A stretch of DNA of 64,000 nt, taken from contig OX442316.1 in NCBI GenBank assembly GCA_949358305.1, positions 5,270,001 to 5,334,000 on the forward strand, read 5' to 3'. Below are positions 46,228 to 56,824 of this stretch, piece by piece. Numbering within the stretch: position 1 is the first letter of the stretch; each line of letters opens with the position of its first letter. The notes under the pieces were generated by a model. It ran no database searches. It saw only the letters and a program-made list of their open reading frames with translations, and was not told where the DNA came from. A program made the position numbers and the translations under genes. Origin of the DNA: Strigamia acuminata (Eukaryota; Arthropoda; Chilopoda; Geophilomorpha; Linotaeniidae).

Positions 46228-46645
46228 GTTTGCCTGTAAATTTTTTTTTTTTAAACATTAAACTAATTTTTATAAGTTTTTTTAGTTTTTAGAATACCGA
46301 CCTCGTGCTCCGTTTTAGTGAGATTGAAACGATTCTGAGTGAATGGCCACAATGATTGAAGTAGACATTATATATGTTATTTGAAAAGAAAATAAACGTG
46401 ACAATATAGTCCATATTGAATATCTACAAGCGAAAAAAAAGTGGATTGAAAAATAGTTTGTGTTACTCGCAGCGATTCTTAGAAGTACTTTATCTGACCG
46501 TGTGAAGTGCAGTGAAATTTGATATTAGTGTGTGAAATATTTTAATGCAGCATTTGAGCTGATGATCATAAAGGGGTTTATTCATTATCAATATTACAAA
46601 AATATAAAAAGGTTTAAATTCAACAATTTAGATATAATAAATAGA

Positions 46646-47082
46646 TCACACATCATCATAGTCGTGTTCAGAATCAAGATCGTTTGTCAGTAGGCACAAA
46701 ATAAATCTATAAAACGTGTATAAAGTAAAAGCAATAACTATCAGGCAAGACATTAATATAATTACTAGAGAAATCATGTATTCAGAAGGTGAGGATTTTT
46801 TTTCATAATCAATTAAAAACTTATAAAAGTAGTAAATATGCGCTGATGGAAACGCAACTAACATGAGACCAAATAATACAATTAAAGATACACGAAACAC
46901 GGAAAGTAATTTGGGGTTAGTGCAGTTTAATAATAGTCGAGAAAGAAATTGACGATAAGTTCTTAATATTTCTTCCATCTGTGAAAATTAAAATTGAAAG
47001 TTGAATACAAATTTTTTTAATTTTTAATTTTTTTTTTAAATTTAGCTCACTTGTTCTTGAATTTTATGGATGCCATTGAGAA
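46646..47082 (-). CDS. Small two-segment membrane protein, unidentified
   Basis: The main exon (46646-46978) encodes 110 residues ending DSEHDYDDV. Two strongly hydrophobic segments lie at about residues 26-52 and 66-92, separated by a charged loop (DYEKKSSPSE). A consensus acceptor precedes its ATG. A 32-bp upstream exon (47051-47082: TTCTCAATGGC to GAACAA, donor GTGAGC) joins it in frame, giving LNGIHKIQEQ before MEEILRTYRQF. The true start may therefore lie farther upstream, possibly in the 47276-47507 area. I do not recognise the family. It is convergent with nothing and lies head-to-head with the first SLC10 gene. Confidence 0.5.
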
Positions 47083-47285
47083 CTAAAAATATTTTAATTT
47101 TTGTTAATTGATTTTTATTAAGAAAATATATACACGCACAAATTACCATTTTTAATGTTGGTTTTAAAATTCAATTTAAATCTGTTTTGCACATTTTTAA
47201 CACTTTGGTTTAATAATTGTTGTTTCTAATGAAAGAAAGTAATTAATGAGTTAAATATAACAGAACACAGAGTCACCTCTGATGA

Positions 47286-47510
47286 AATGTTTTCGCAATG
47301 TTCAGTGTGCATCTTCGACTCGGTCTGAAATTTGTTTTTAAAAATTATAAAATATAGGGAAATCGTGTTGTTTGCACCTACCAGCTGTTGTAAGGAAGAG
47401 TTTAGTTGTTCCGCATAAAGCAAGTTTAAAAGAGAGAATGACGATACAGAGCATCGAGTTGTCGAGTGATAAGAACATGTCAGATAAAAAGGGGATAAAT
47501 CATACAAGTC
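47286..47510. repeat. Duplicated block, first copy
   Basis: About 200 bp (TCGCAATGTTCAGTGTGCAT through TGTCAGATAAAAAGGGGAT) recurs in the same orientation at about 50286-50515 with small indels. The homology continues rightward into the SLC10 genes (5' flank motifs GGTGCGG(C/T)CACTGCTTGGCC and AAATGTCGACAT). It marks the left end of the duplicated SLC10 unit. On the minus strand it may contain 5' exon material of the small membrane-protein gene. Confidence 0.7.
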
Positions 47511-48180
47511 AAGGAATACTTTCTTTGTATTTATCTTGATTTTTCACTAGATTATCTCACACTGACAACATTATCATTAAACTTTGTTGAATAAGTGTTA
47601 GATTACCCGAATTTGCTGACTTTTACATATAAAATATTGAATATTGAAAATGATATGACAATTAAAATTTTACGATTTAAGTAGAAACCTTGATTGCCCT
47701 GAAGTGGAGATAAATAAATTGTCGGGAGCCATTGATTATCTTTTATAGTCGATATCTGCTCTGCAAATGAGTGTGAAAGGGCAGCAGCCCCGAATGGAAG
47801 GCAGGAAATGAGTGAATTTGTATGTGTTCTATATTAGATTTGATCCAGTTTGGTGCGGCCACTGCTTGGCCTTTAGATAAGAATGGTAAAAGTGATTAAG
47901 AAATGTCGACATCATTCCACTTCACTTGAATGTTCGTTTTAGATGTTTTTGTTTTTAATTTTATGACAAAACTCGCTTTCTTTCCTGCCAGGTTTCGTTT
48001 GCTCAACTAGGAAATGTTATTGAGCTATTAAAGTTGAAAAGTTTTGTTAGGTAGTGACGTTTTCAAACAAACGTATGAGAATTATTCTCATATAAATTAT
48101 CCTCATACGTATGAGGATATACGAGTGAGTGACACGTATAAATGTGCAAACTTGACAAACAACAAGGCTGTCGAAGTAAC

Positions 48181-49455
48181 ATGGAAAATATGTTGCTACT
48201 ACAAGAGGGAGAAATTAAAAATACAACCACCAACACCAGTAACGAGACTGACAGTGAGTTTTTGGCAAAAAATCATACTCTTGCAACTGCATTCTTCGTA
48301 TGCACAATTGGAACTCAAGTTAGCATTATGCTTTGCATGGGAGCTATTATCACACTGCAGGTATTTTTTCTCTTTTTGGTTTAACCAAAATACCAACAAA
48401 ATCCAACAAAATGCCAAACTTTAACGTAAATATTGATTATTTTTCATTATTAGGATATACTAAACCATTTTAAGCGTCCTATCAGTTTATTTATCGCCTT
48501 TGCATCACAATTTATTGCAATGCCTGCCTCAGCGTTTGGAATCATCAATATAGCAGACGTAAGTTTTAGTACTTATTTAAAACAAATTAATGACATCTCT
48601 AATTAAACAGTTGCCACCAGCAATCGCTCTTAGTGCCATGATATTAGCTACCAGTCCAGGAGGATCGGCGTCCAATCTCTTCACTTTCTTCTTGGATGGA
48701 GATGTTCCATTGAGGTATTTCTGTCACCAATGCACATTACACAGTCCTGATTTTACTTTATTTGAAGTATCATGCTGACCACTATCTCAACAGTTCTGGC
48801 CATTGGTTTTATGCCTTTTAACTTGTGGATATACGCTCGACAGTGGGAAGGTGGAGATCATTTGAAAGTTCCTTATAAGGAGATTTCGATTACTCTTGCT
48901 TGGATTCTGATACCTTTAATTTGTGGAATGATTGCAAATAGGTTTACAAAAAAATTAGCCAAGATGATAAATCAAGTAATCCATTTAAATATATAAATTT
49001 ATTTTTATACATTCAATAATATTTTGTAGGTCGGCAGCATATTAAGCATTTTGCTGATGATTACTACTTTTGCCTTACAATACATTATGACTCCAGAAGC
49101 ATTCAACAAGGGTTGGAAATTATGGCTAACGGCAATAGTCATACCTACTGCTGGCTTAATTTTCGGTTATTTCTTCGCCTTTATTTCCAAACTACCCATG
49201 AAGGAATGTAAAACTATATGTCTTGAAACTGGAATACAAAGTGTCGGTTTGGCCACTACAGTTGTTGTTACATCTTTTCCAAAAAAGATTCATAGTCAAA
49301 TGACCCCTATTTTAATTATGTTTGGTATGTACCTAACTGCAATGAACTTAATTGTGACCTTTATTTTTAGAATTACAAAAGTTCTCAATAAGAGAAAGTC
49401 TGATAAAACTAGATCTAATGACGGAACAAGCGATGAAACCAACACTTTCATATGA
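48181..49455 (+). CDS. SLC10 bile-acid:sodium-symporter-like protein, copy A
   Basis: Exons 48181-48360, 48454-48558, 48611-48714, 48768-48975 and 49030-49455 give 340 aa. An N-glycosylation-rich extracellular N-terminus (NTTTNTSNET) precedes the first membrane segment. Family hallmarks follow: FKRPISLFIAFASQFIAMPA, then SPGGSASNLFTFFLDGDVPL (the sodium/substrate region where vertebrate members have CPGG), MLTTISTVLAIGFMP, and ETGIQSVGLATTVV with the conserved Glu and Gln of the sodium sites. Insect substrates are unknown; steroids or other amphipathic anions are possible. The start is the ATG giving MENMLLL, because the upstream in-frame ATG at 48142 is out of frame in copy B. The TGA stop is followed by about 40 more in-frame open codons. 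Confidence 0.9.
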
Positions 49456-49621
49456 TATTCACAAATAAACCTAAGAGTAGACATTTTATTTATTGTACAA
49501 GGAAGCAATTTGCAGAGCAAAGTTATCCGTTTTAGAAAAAAGGATGTCTTATTCAGTGCAGATTATTATTTCTAAACATTGGTCATTAGGGATGGAACAT
49601 CATTATTACTCATACAAGCAC

Positions 49622-49730
49622 CCACTGCTACGAACACAATGTAAAAAAACTCATTATGCTTTCTGTTATAAAATAAAATACATCTCTGAATGCAGAGATA
49701 TCTATCAAACTCAGCATGACTGAAGGTTTT
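49622..49730 (+). pseudogene. Truncated promoter and first exon of the WAP-type gene, remnant 1
   Basis: CGAACACAAT, CATTATGCTTTCTGTTATAA (TATA at 49667) and AATGCAGAGATATCT, followed by ATGACTGAAGGTTT (ATG at 49716), match the promoter and signal-peptide exon of the WAP/mucin-like gene at 55748-55870. Homology stops after about five codons, where unrelated sequence (TGTGACGG...) begins. It is a duplication scar, not a gene. Confidence 0.75.
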
Positions 49731-50287
49731 GTGACGGTTTTAAAACCGTATTTCCCTATTTCTCACTAGATGGCGCTATTTGACAAAAAGCGCGCAATTT
49801 CGAATGAACTAAAGAATTGAAATTAATTCTAAAGACGTATAAATAAACGTATTTTATTCATTGTATAATTTAACAATCATTATTATAATATTGATTCCAT
49901 AGGTCCGGACTCCCTAATCCCGAAAGTGACCTAGAAATCCATGGATTCTGGTGTCCCATTGGCTGCCACAAATCCTATTGTTCTCTGGGACATATATAAA
50001 CTCCGGTTTTCACCCGAACTCTGGCTTTTTCTGTTTTTTGTATCTTTGTATCTTCAAACACTTTAAGCTCCCTCAACTTCTTACTTGTTAAGTTGTTGTT
50101 GCGGGAAGGCGAACCCGTGCAACAAATCCCAGCCATGGATCACGTGATCCTACGACCGTTATGGCTCTGAGGCGGATGGAGGCTTCAAAACCTTCCACGA
50201 TGGTTGTGGACCATCGTTGACTGTCCCCGCCAATAATTCTAATCTTTACCTTTTATTTAGCATTGGTCTGAACTGTTGTTCGAAATC
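49727..50287. other. Unrelated block at a duplication junction, LTR-like
   Basis: About 560 bp begin TGTGACGGTTTT directly after the WAP remnant and end where the second copy of the 47286 block starts. The block carries TATATAAACTCC (about 49989), which looks like a promoter, and a higher GC content than its surroundings. It may be a solo LTR or LTR fragment, but no matching CA end or target duplication was found. Confidence 0.3.
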
Positions 50288-50515
50288 GCAATGCTCAGTG
50301 TGCATCTTCAACTCGATCTGAAATTTGTTTTTAAAAATTATAAAATATAGTGAAATCGTGTTGTTTGCACCCACCTGCTGTTGTAAGGAAGAGTTTAGTT
50401 GTTCCGCTTAAAAACTGTGCAGGATAGTTGTCTTAAAGCAAAGTTAAAAAGAGAGAATGGTGATACAGAGCAACGTGTGGTCGAATGAGAAGAACGTGTC
50501 AGATAAAAAGGGGAT
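50286..50515. repeat. Duplicated block, second copy
   Basis: Direct copy of 47286-47510 with an insertion of about 27 bp (AAAACTGTGCAGGATAGTTG region). It marks the left boundary of the second SLC10 unit. Confidence 0.7.
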
Positions 50516-51248
50516 TGTAATGTTTGTACTAAAGACACGTAAGTTACGATCACGACAGGGATAAAACATACAAGTCAAGGAATACTTTCTTTGTATTTAT
50601 CTTGATTATTTACTAGATTTTCTCACACTGACAACATTATCACTAAACTTTGTAGATTACCTGAATTTGCTGACTTTTTCATATAAAATAATAAATATTG
50701 AAAATGATATGACAATTAAAATTTTACGATTAAAATTGAAACGTTTTAATAGTTTTATTTTTTTTATTTTAATTGCTTTTGAGTGGAGATAAATAAATTG
50801 TCGGGAGTCATTGATTACGGTATTTTTGATGGTCGGTATCTGCTCTGCAGATGTGTGTGAAGGAGCAGCTTCCCCGAATGGAAGGCGTGAAATGAGTGTA
50901 TTTGTATGTGTTTTATTGTATATTAGATTTGATCTAGTTTGGTGCGGTCACTGCTTGGCCTTTAGATAAGAATGGTAAAAGTGATTAAGAAATGTCGACA
51001 TCTATAGAGATATCATTTAAATGTTTTTGTTTTTAATTTTATCACAAAACTCGCTTTCCTTCCTGGCAGGTTTCATGTTTGCTCAACTAGGAAATGTTAT
51101 TGAGCTATTAAAATTGAGAAGTTTTATTAGGTAGTGACGTTTTCAAACAAACGTATGATAATTATCCTCATCCGTATGACGATATAAGATGTCGGTGACA
51201 CGTATAAATGTGCAAAATTGAGACAAACAACAAGGCTGTCGAAGTAAC

Positions 51249-53389
51249 ATGGAAAATATGTTGCTACTACACGAGGAAGAAATTAAAAATACAACCACCA
51301 ACACCAGTTACGAGACTGAGTTTTTGGCAAAAGATTATACTGTTGAAACTGCATTCTTCGTATGCACAATTGGAACTCAAGTTAGCATTATGCTTTGTAT
51401 GGGAGCTATTATAACCCTGCGGGTAATTTTTCTCTTTTTGGTTTAACCAAAATGCGAACTAAATCCAACAAAATGTCAAACGTACATATTGATTATTTTT
51501 CGTTATTAGGATATACTAGACCATTTTAAGCGTCCTATCAGTATTTTTATCGCCTTTGCATCACAATTTATTGCAATGCCTGCCTCAGCGTTTGGAATCA
51601 TCAATATAGCAGACGTAAGTTTTAGTACTTATTTAAAACAAATTAATGACATATCTAAATAAATCGAGGGGTGCGACAATCAGAATCTGCTTGTCAGAGA
51701 TTCGAATCTTCTTTGGGATTCGAAAGATTCGGATGGGATTCGGAAAGATTCGGAAAGATTCGGGGGATTCGGCTGGGATTCGGGGGGATTCGGATAGATT
51801 CGGGGGATTCGGGGGGATTCGAATGAGATTCGGGGAGATTCGGATGGGATTCGGTGGGATTCGGCGGGATTCGGTGGGATTCGGCGGGATTCGGATGGGA
51901 TTCAGAAAGATTCATATAATTTTTTTCAAATAAATTTAGTGAAGTGGGAATGTTTTTTTATTTTAATTTTAACTCTTAGTGAAATGTGGTAAAATACGAG
52001 GTAAAATAGCACGCAATCAAATGCAATCACAATTGCGAACAATGATGAATTCCGGGCTCGATTCCGGGATTAATTTGAAGTTCGCGCTAAATCATAAATG
52101 CGCATGCGCAGATACCGCGCAGCGAGGTGCGCAGGTATAATTTCTTCCGATGATGATTTTACGGACAATTTCAAGGACAATTTCAAGGACAATTTCAAGG
52201 AAGTTTCTTTTAAAAATATTATTACATTTTTTAATCATAAATTTTGTTTTTATTTATCTCGATTTGTATACAACTTAAAGATTCGAGATTCGAAGATTCG
52301 GTGGGATTCGGAAAGATTCGGGTGGGATTCGGAAAGATTCGGGTGGGATTCGGAAAGATTCGGGCGGGATTCGGAAGCCATTGTCAGAGATTCGGTCGAA
52401 TGTCGCCCCCCTCGAAATAAATAGTTACCACCAGCAATCGCTCTTAGCGCCATGATATTAGCTACCAGTCCAGGAGGATCGGCATCCAATCTCTTCACTT
52501 TCTTCTTGGATGGAGATGTTCCATTGAGGTATTTCCATCACCATTATACATTACACAGTCCTGATTTTACTTTATTTGAAGTATCATGCTGACCACTATG
52601 TCAACAGTTCTGGCCATTGGTTTTATGCCTCTTAACTTGTGGATATACGCTCGACAGTGGGAAGGTGGAGATCATTTGAAAGTTCCTTATAAGGAGATTT
52701 CGATTACTCTTGCATGGATTCTGATACCTTTAATTTGTGGAATGATTGCAAATAGGTTTACAAAAAAACTAGCCAAGATGATAAATCAAGTAATCCATTT
52801 AAATATATAAAATTATTTTTATACATTCAATAATATTTTGTAGGTTGGCAGCATATTAAGCATTTTGCTGATGATTAGTACTTTTGCCTTACAATACATT
52901 ATGACTCCAGAAGCATTCAACAAGGGTTGGCAATTATGGCTAACGGCAATAACCATACCAACTGCTGGTTTAATTTTCGGTTATTTCTTCGCCTTTATTT
53001 CCAAACTACCCATGAAGGAATGTAAAACCATCTGTCTTGAAACTGGAATACAGAGTGTCGGTTTGGCCACTACAGTTGTTGTTACATCTTTTCCAAAAAA
53101 GTTTCATAGTCAAATGACCCCTATTTTAATTATGTTTGGTATTTACATAAGTGCAATAGGCTTAATTGTGACCTTTATTTTTAGAATTACAAAAGTTCTT
53201 AATAAGAGAAAGTCTGCTAAAACTACATGTAATGATGTAACAAGCGATGAAACCAACACTTACATACAATATTCACAAATAAACTTAAAACTTGACATTT
53301 TATTTATTGTACAAGTACGCAATTTGCAGAGCAAGGTTATCCGTTTTAGAAAAAAGGATGTCGTATTCAGTGCAACTTATCATTTCTAA
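51249..53389 (+). CDS. SLC10 bile-acid:sodium-symporter-like protein, copy B
   Basis: Exons 51249-51422, 51510-51614, 52425-52528, 52582-52789 and 52844-53389 give 378 aa. It is very similar to copy A, including SPGGSASNLFTFFLDGD and ETGIQSVGLATTVV. There are two differences. First, intron 2 has grown from 52 bp to about 810 bp through a hAT-like insertion (51665-52414) that ends 10 bp before the acceptor. Second, the copy A stop TGA is CAA here, adding about 38 residues (QYSQINLKLDILFIV and onward, ending ATYHF). Whether the extension is real protein or the gene is losing constraint is unclear. Function is as for copy A. Confidence 0.85.
51665..52414. mobile_element. hAT-like non-autonomous element with GATTCGG repeats
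   Basis: The element is flanked by the 8-bp direct repeat AAATAAAT (51657-51664 and 52415-52422), the hAT target-site size. Ends are inverted: CGAGGGGTGCGACA at the left against the complement CGAGGGGGGCGACA at the right, and TTGTCAGAGATTCG also appears near both ends. Both sub-terminal zones (about 51700-51920 and 52280-52390) are arrays of GATTCGG/GGGATTCGG units. The interior has an (AATTTCAAGGAC)n run near 52164-52203. There is no transposase. ORFs within it are repeat artefacts. Confidence 0.75.
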
Positions 53390-53434
53390 ACATTGGTCAT
53401 TAGGGATGGAACATCATTATTACTCATACTAGCA

Positions 53435-53590
53435 CCCACTTCTACGAACACAATGCAAAAAAATTCATTATGCTTTTCTGTTATAAAATAAAATACATCT
53501 TTGAATGCAGAGATATCTGTCAAACTCACTTGTCAGCATGGCTGAAGGTTTGCTGATTTATGCGCTCGTATTTTATTCTGTTTATACAAG
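53435..53590 (+). pseudogene. Truncated promoter and first exon of the WAP-type gene, remnant 2
   Basis: TTCTACGAACACAATGCAAA, TATAAAATA (53482-53490) and ATGGCTGAAGGTTTGCTGAT followed by TTATGCGCTCG match the start of the WAP/mucin-like gene over about 15 codons of its signal peptide (ATG at 53539). Homology is then lost at about 53580 in GTTTATACAAGG. There is no downstream exon, so this is a second scar of the same duplication unit. Confidence 0.78.
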
Positions 53591-53677
53591 GTCTTGAGAT
53601 AGGTGGCGCAACAGCAACCGGCATCACCACGAACAATTGGTAAACAAATAAATGATGGGGTTGAGAAACACTACTAG

Positions 53678-53833
53678 GTGCATTCAATAAGTCTAAAACG
53701 TATGCAAAACTCGTTTCGTGTTTGTACGTGACGTCATTCCCATTCCCATTGAATAACATGTTATTCAATGGGAATGACGTCACGTGCAAACACGAAACGA
53801 GTTTTGCATACGTTTTAGACTTATTGAATGCAC
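53678..53833. repeat. Near-perfect 156-bp hairpin (MITE-like)
   Basis: GTGCATTCAATAAGTCTAAA...ACATGT... returns as its reverse complement around a centre at about 53758 (AACATGTT). The arms are about 75-80 bp and differ mainly by an extra CATTCC in the left arm and one or two bases. The terminus AGGTGCATTCAATAAGTCT resembles mariner-type ends. It lies just after WAP remnant 2. Confidence 0.85.
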
Positions 53834-54266
53834 AATTACAAACATATGGATATAATTGAATGAATGAGTGACACAATAATAATAAGCATAAATGAGGAAT
53901 AAATAAAAAAAAGTTGTCAAATAACCATTTAACGACTTGGAAATGAGGAAATAATTAGGTATTAGGTATAGTACTATCAAGTTTGGTGCGGACCATAAAA
54001 ATAACTAAGAATTTTGACATGTATAGAGATACCCATTTCACTTCATTTACGATGTGAATATTCTTTTTAAATTTTTTTGTTTTTATCAATTACAAAACCC
54101 GCTTTCGTATGCACCAACTAGGAAATATTATTCAGATATTAAAAAATAAAAATTTACTTCGGAAGCAGTGACGTGTAAAAACATTCATACGAAGATATGG
54201 TGAAACGAGCAAGGACACGTGCTGATACGCATAGATCAGAGAAAAGGACAAGGTTGTCGAAATAAC

Positions 54267-55558
54267 ATGGAAAATACGTTGCCACTTCGAAAACCAGATT
54301 TTGAAAATACAATCAACAATGCCGGTAATGAGACTGAATTTTCGACTGAAAATCATATTGTTTCAACAGCTTTCTTTGTATGCACAATTGCATCTCAAAT
54401 TACTGTTATGCTTTGCATGGGAGCCATTATCACACTGCAGGTACTTTTTCCCTTTTGGCTTTAACCACGCACAGAACCATGTTGTGGTGATACGATTAAA
54501 CTTCCAAAATGCCAACAAGATATGTCAAAGTTTAGCATAAATATTAGCCAATTTTGACTATTTTTTATGTTTAGGATATACTAGACCATTTTAAGCGGCC
54601 AATCAGTATATTTATCGCCTTTGCATCACAATTTATTGCATTGCCTGCCTCGGCGTTTGGAATCATCAATATAGCAGACGTAAGTTTTAGTACTTATTTA
54701 AAACAAATTAATGACATCTTTAATTAAACAGTTGCCACCAGCAGTCGCTCTTAGCGCCATGATATTAGCTACCAGTCCAGGAGGATCGAAATCCAATCTC
54801 TTCACTTTCTTCTTGGATGGAGATGTTCCATTGAGGTATTTCTATCAGTAATTCACATTACACAGTCTTGATTTTACTTTATTTGAAGTATCATGCTGAC
54901 CACTATGTCAACAGTTCTGGCCATTGCTTTTATGCCTCTTAACTTGTGGATATACGCTCGACAGTGGGAAGGTGGAGATCATTTGAAAGTTCCTTATAAG
55001 GAGATTTCGATTACTCTTGCATGGATTCTGATACCTTTAATTTGCGGAATGATTGCAAATAGGTTTACAAAAAAATTAGCCAACATAATAAATCAAGTAA
55101 TCCATTTAAATATATAAATTTATTTTTATACATTCAATAATATTTTGTAGGTTGGCAGCATATTAAGCATTTTGCTGTTGATTAGTGCTTTTGCCTTACA
55201 ATACATTATGACTCCAGCAGCATTCAACAAGGGTTGGAAATTATGGCTAACGGCAATAGCCATACCAACTGCTGGCTTAATTTTCGGTTATTTCTTCGCT
55301 TATATTTCCAAACTGTCCATGAAGGAATGTAAAACCATCAGTATTGAAACTGGAATACAGAGTGTCGGTTTGGCCATTACAGTTATTATAACATCTTTTC
55401 CAAAAAAGATTCACAGTCAAATGACCCCCGTCTTAATAATGTTTGCGATTTACGTAACTGCATTAGTCTTAATTTCAGCTTCTGTATTTAGAATTACTCA
55501 ATTCCTCAATAATAGAAAGTCTGCTGAAGCCACATCTATTGTTAATGGCGTACGATGA
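54267..55558 (+). CDS. SLC10 bile-acid:sodium-symporter-like protein, copy C
   Basis: Exons 54267-54440, 54575-54679, 54732-54835, 54889-55096 and 55151-55558 give 332 aa. The N-terminus is NNAGNETEFSTENH with one sequon. The transport core reads SPGGSKSNLFTFFLDGD. The Lys replaces a small residue present in the sister copies next to the sodium/substrate pocket, and could alter or reduce transport. ETGIQSVGLAITVI retains the Glu/Gln pair. The C-terminus is shorter than in A and B (ATSIVNGVR). Closest relatives are A and B. The gene is followed within 300 bp by the WAP/mucin-like gene, the full version of the unit's downstream neighbour. Confidence 0.9.
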
Positions 55559-55800
55559 AATAAAAACTTTCTTCTGAAATTTTCCTTTTAAATAAAACCC
55601 AGAATTACGCGTTTTATTTGACGCATAAGCAGTGTAAGCAATTTGCAGAGCAAGGTTTTCCGTTTTTGAAAAAGGATGTCGTATTCAGTCAGACTTTTCA
55701 TTTCTAAACATTGGTCATTAGGGATGGAACATCATTATTGCTCATACCGGCAGTCCATTTCTACGAACACAATGCAAAAAAATTCATTATGCTTCTCTGT

Positions 55801-55809
55801 TATAAAATA
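55801..55809 (+). promoter_or_regulatory. TATA box of the WAP/mucin-like gene
   Basis: TATAAAATA lies 41 bp upstream of the ATG. The same box and surroundings are preserved in the two truncated remnants (49667-49675 and 53482-53490). Confidence 0.55.
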
Positions 55810-55849
55810 AAATACATCTCTGAATGCAGAGATATCTGTCAAACTCAAA

Positions 55850-56483
55850 ATGGCTGAAGGTTTGTTGATTTATGTGCTCGTAGTTTATTCCGTGTTTTCT
55901 CCAACCGCGGTGTTTTCAGCGTGCTCGAGTAAGTGTTACTTGTTGTATTTTACATGTAAACTCGTAGAAAATAATTCCAATTGGTTATAATGTAGATAAA
56001 GCAGGTTTTTGTCCGTTGCCAATACCGAAGGTTCCGTCTGGGGGTGTTGAAGTTACTTACTGCAAGGACGATCGAGAATGTCCAAAGAATTTCAAATGTT
56101 GTCCGATCTACCAAGCCAGTTCCAAGAAATCTTTTTTAGTTTGCACCATGCCACTTACCAATTTCATAAATCCAACGGAAACAGTGAAAGAAACTTCAAC
56201 CGTAACGACAACCCAACACCACACGTCAACTAAGACGGACACGAGCACTAAGACTGAAATTGAAACAAAAACAAAAACAAAAACTGACACAGAAACTGAA
56301 TTCAAGACCAAAACAGAAACTCGTACAACCACCTTGCCACCTCTCACTGAACTTATAATAACCACTAGAATTGTAACATCTCCAGCTGTAACCATGACTA
56401 TTGTGAGCACACAGAGTGTGTCAGTAACCGCAACAAAAACAATTACATTAATGTTACCGCCAGTAAATTGCACCAAACCATAA
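55850..56483 (+). CDS. Secreted WAP-like protein with Thr-rich mucin-like stalk
   Basis: Exons 55850-55928 and 55996-56483 give 188 aa. The signal peptide (LLIYVLVVYSVFSPTAVFSA) is followed by a cysteine-rich module with the WAP four-disulfide-core pattern (GFCPLP, VTYCKDDRECPKNFKCCPI, SFLVC). It has fewer cysteines than the canonical eight in one module; the last one is near the C-terminus. Residues about 80-130 are a Thr/Lys/Glu repeat (TKTDTSTKTEIETKTKTKTD) likely to be heavily O-glycosylated, then ATKTITLMLPPVNC. WAP proteins are protease inhibitors or antimicrobial in many animals; here the role is inferred only. The gene lies between SLC10 copies C and D, and truncated copies of its first exon follow SLC10 A and B. 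Confidence 0.75.
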
Positions 56484-56824
56484 AGTTATTACTGTAATTC
56501 TAAAATTTAATGTTTTATTTCGTTTATGTTAATATTGACACGCGGAAACATGATATTAAATTATGTTTACTCCTACACTCTTCTATTACGGCATGTAATT
56601 ACATAAGTGTTGTATTATGAGTTCATTTTATGTCTTCACAAAAAATAACTTGTATTTAGGTGAGGTTTATTATCGATGTTTTAATCAATTGTAATGGCTA
56701 TCAAACTTTTCACTGCATTGTGATTGAATTAACCTTTAATACGGAGAGTGAGGCTGTGTACAATCGGTAGACACATTAAAAGCAAATAAAAATTTTGAAT
56801 TGTGTGGTTACATAAAATGAGGAT

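Noticed and set aside
47226-47507. 93-codon minus-strand ORF (LLYAEQLNSSLQQL) as a separate gene
   Set aside because: It may include 5' exons of the small membrane gene, but the phases I tried do not join to 47051-47082. I kept it only as a note on the duplicated block.
51646-51933. ORFs reading GFGGIRRDS and SESHPNLS repeats
   Set aside because: Direct translations of the GATTCGG array in a transposon; no start context or homologue.
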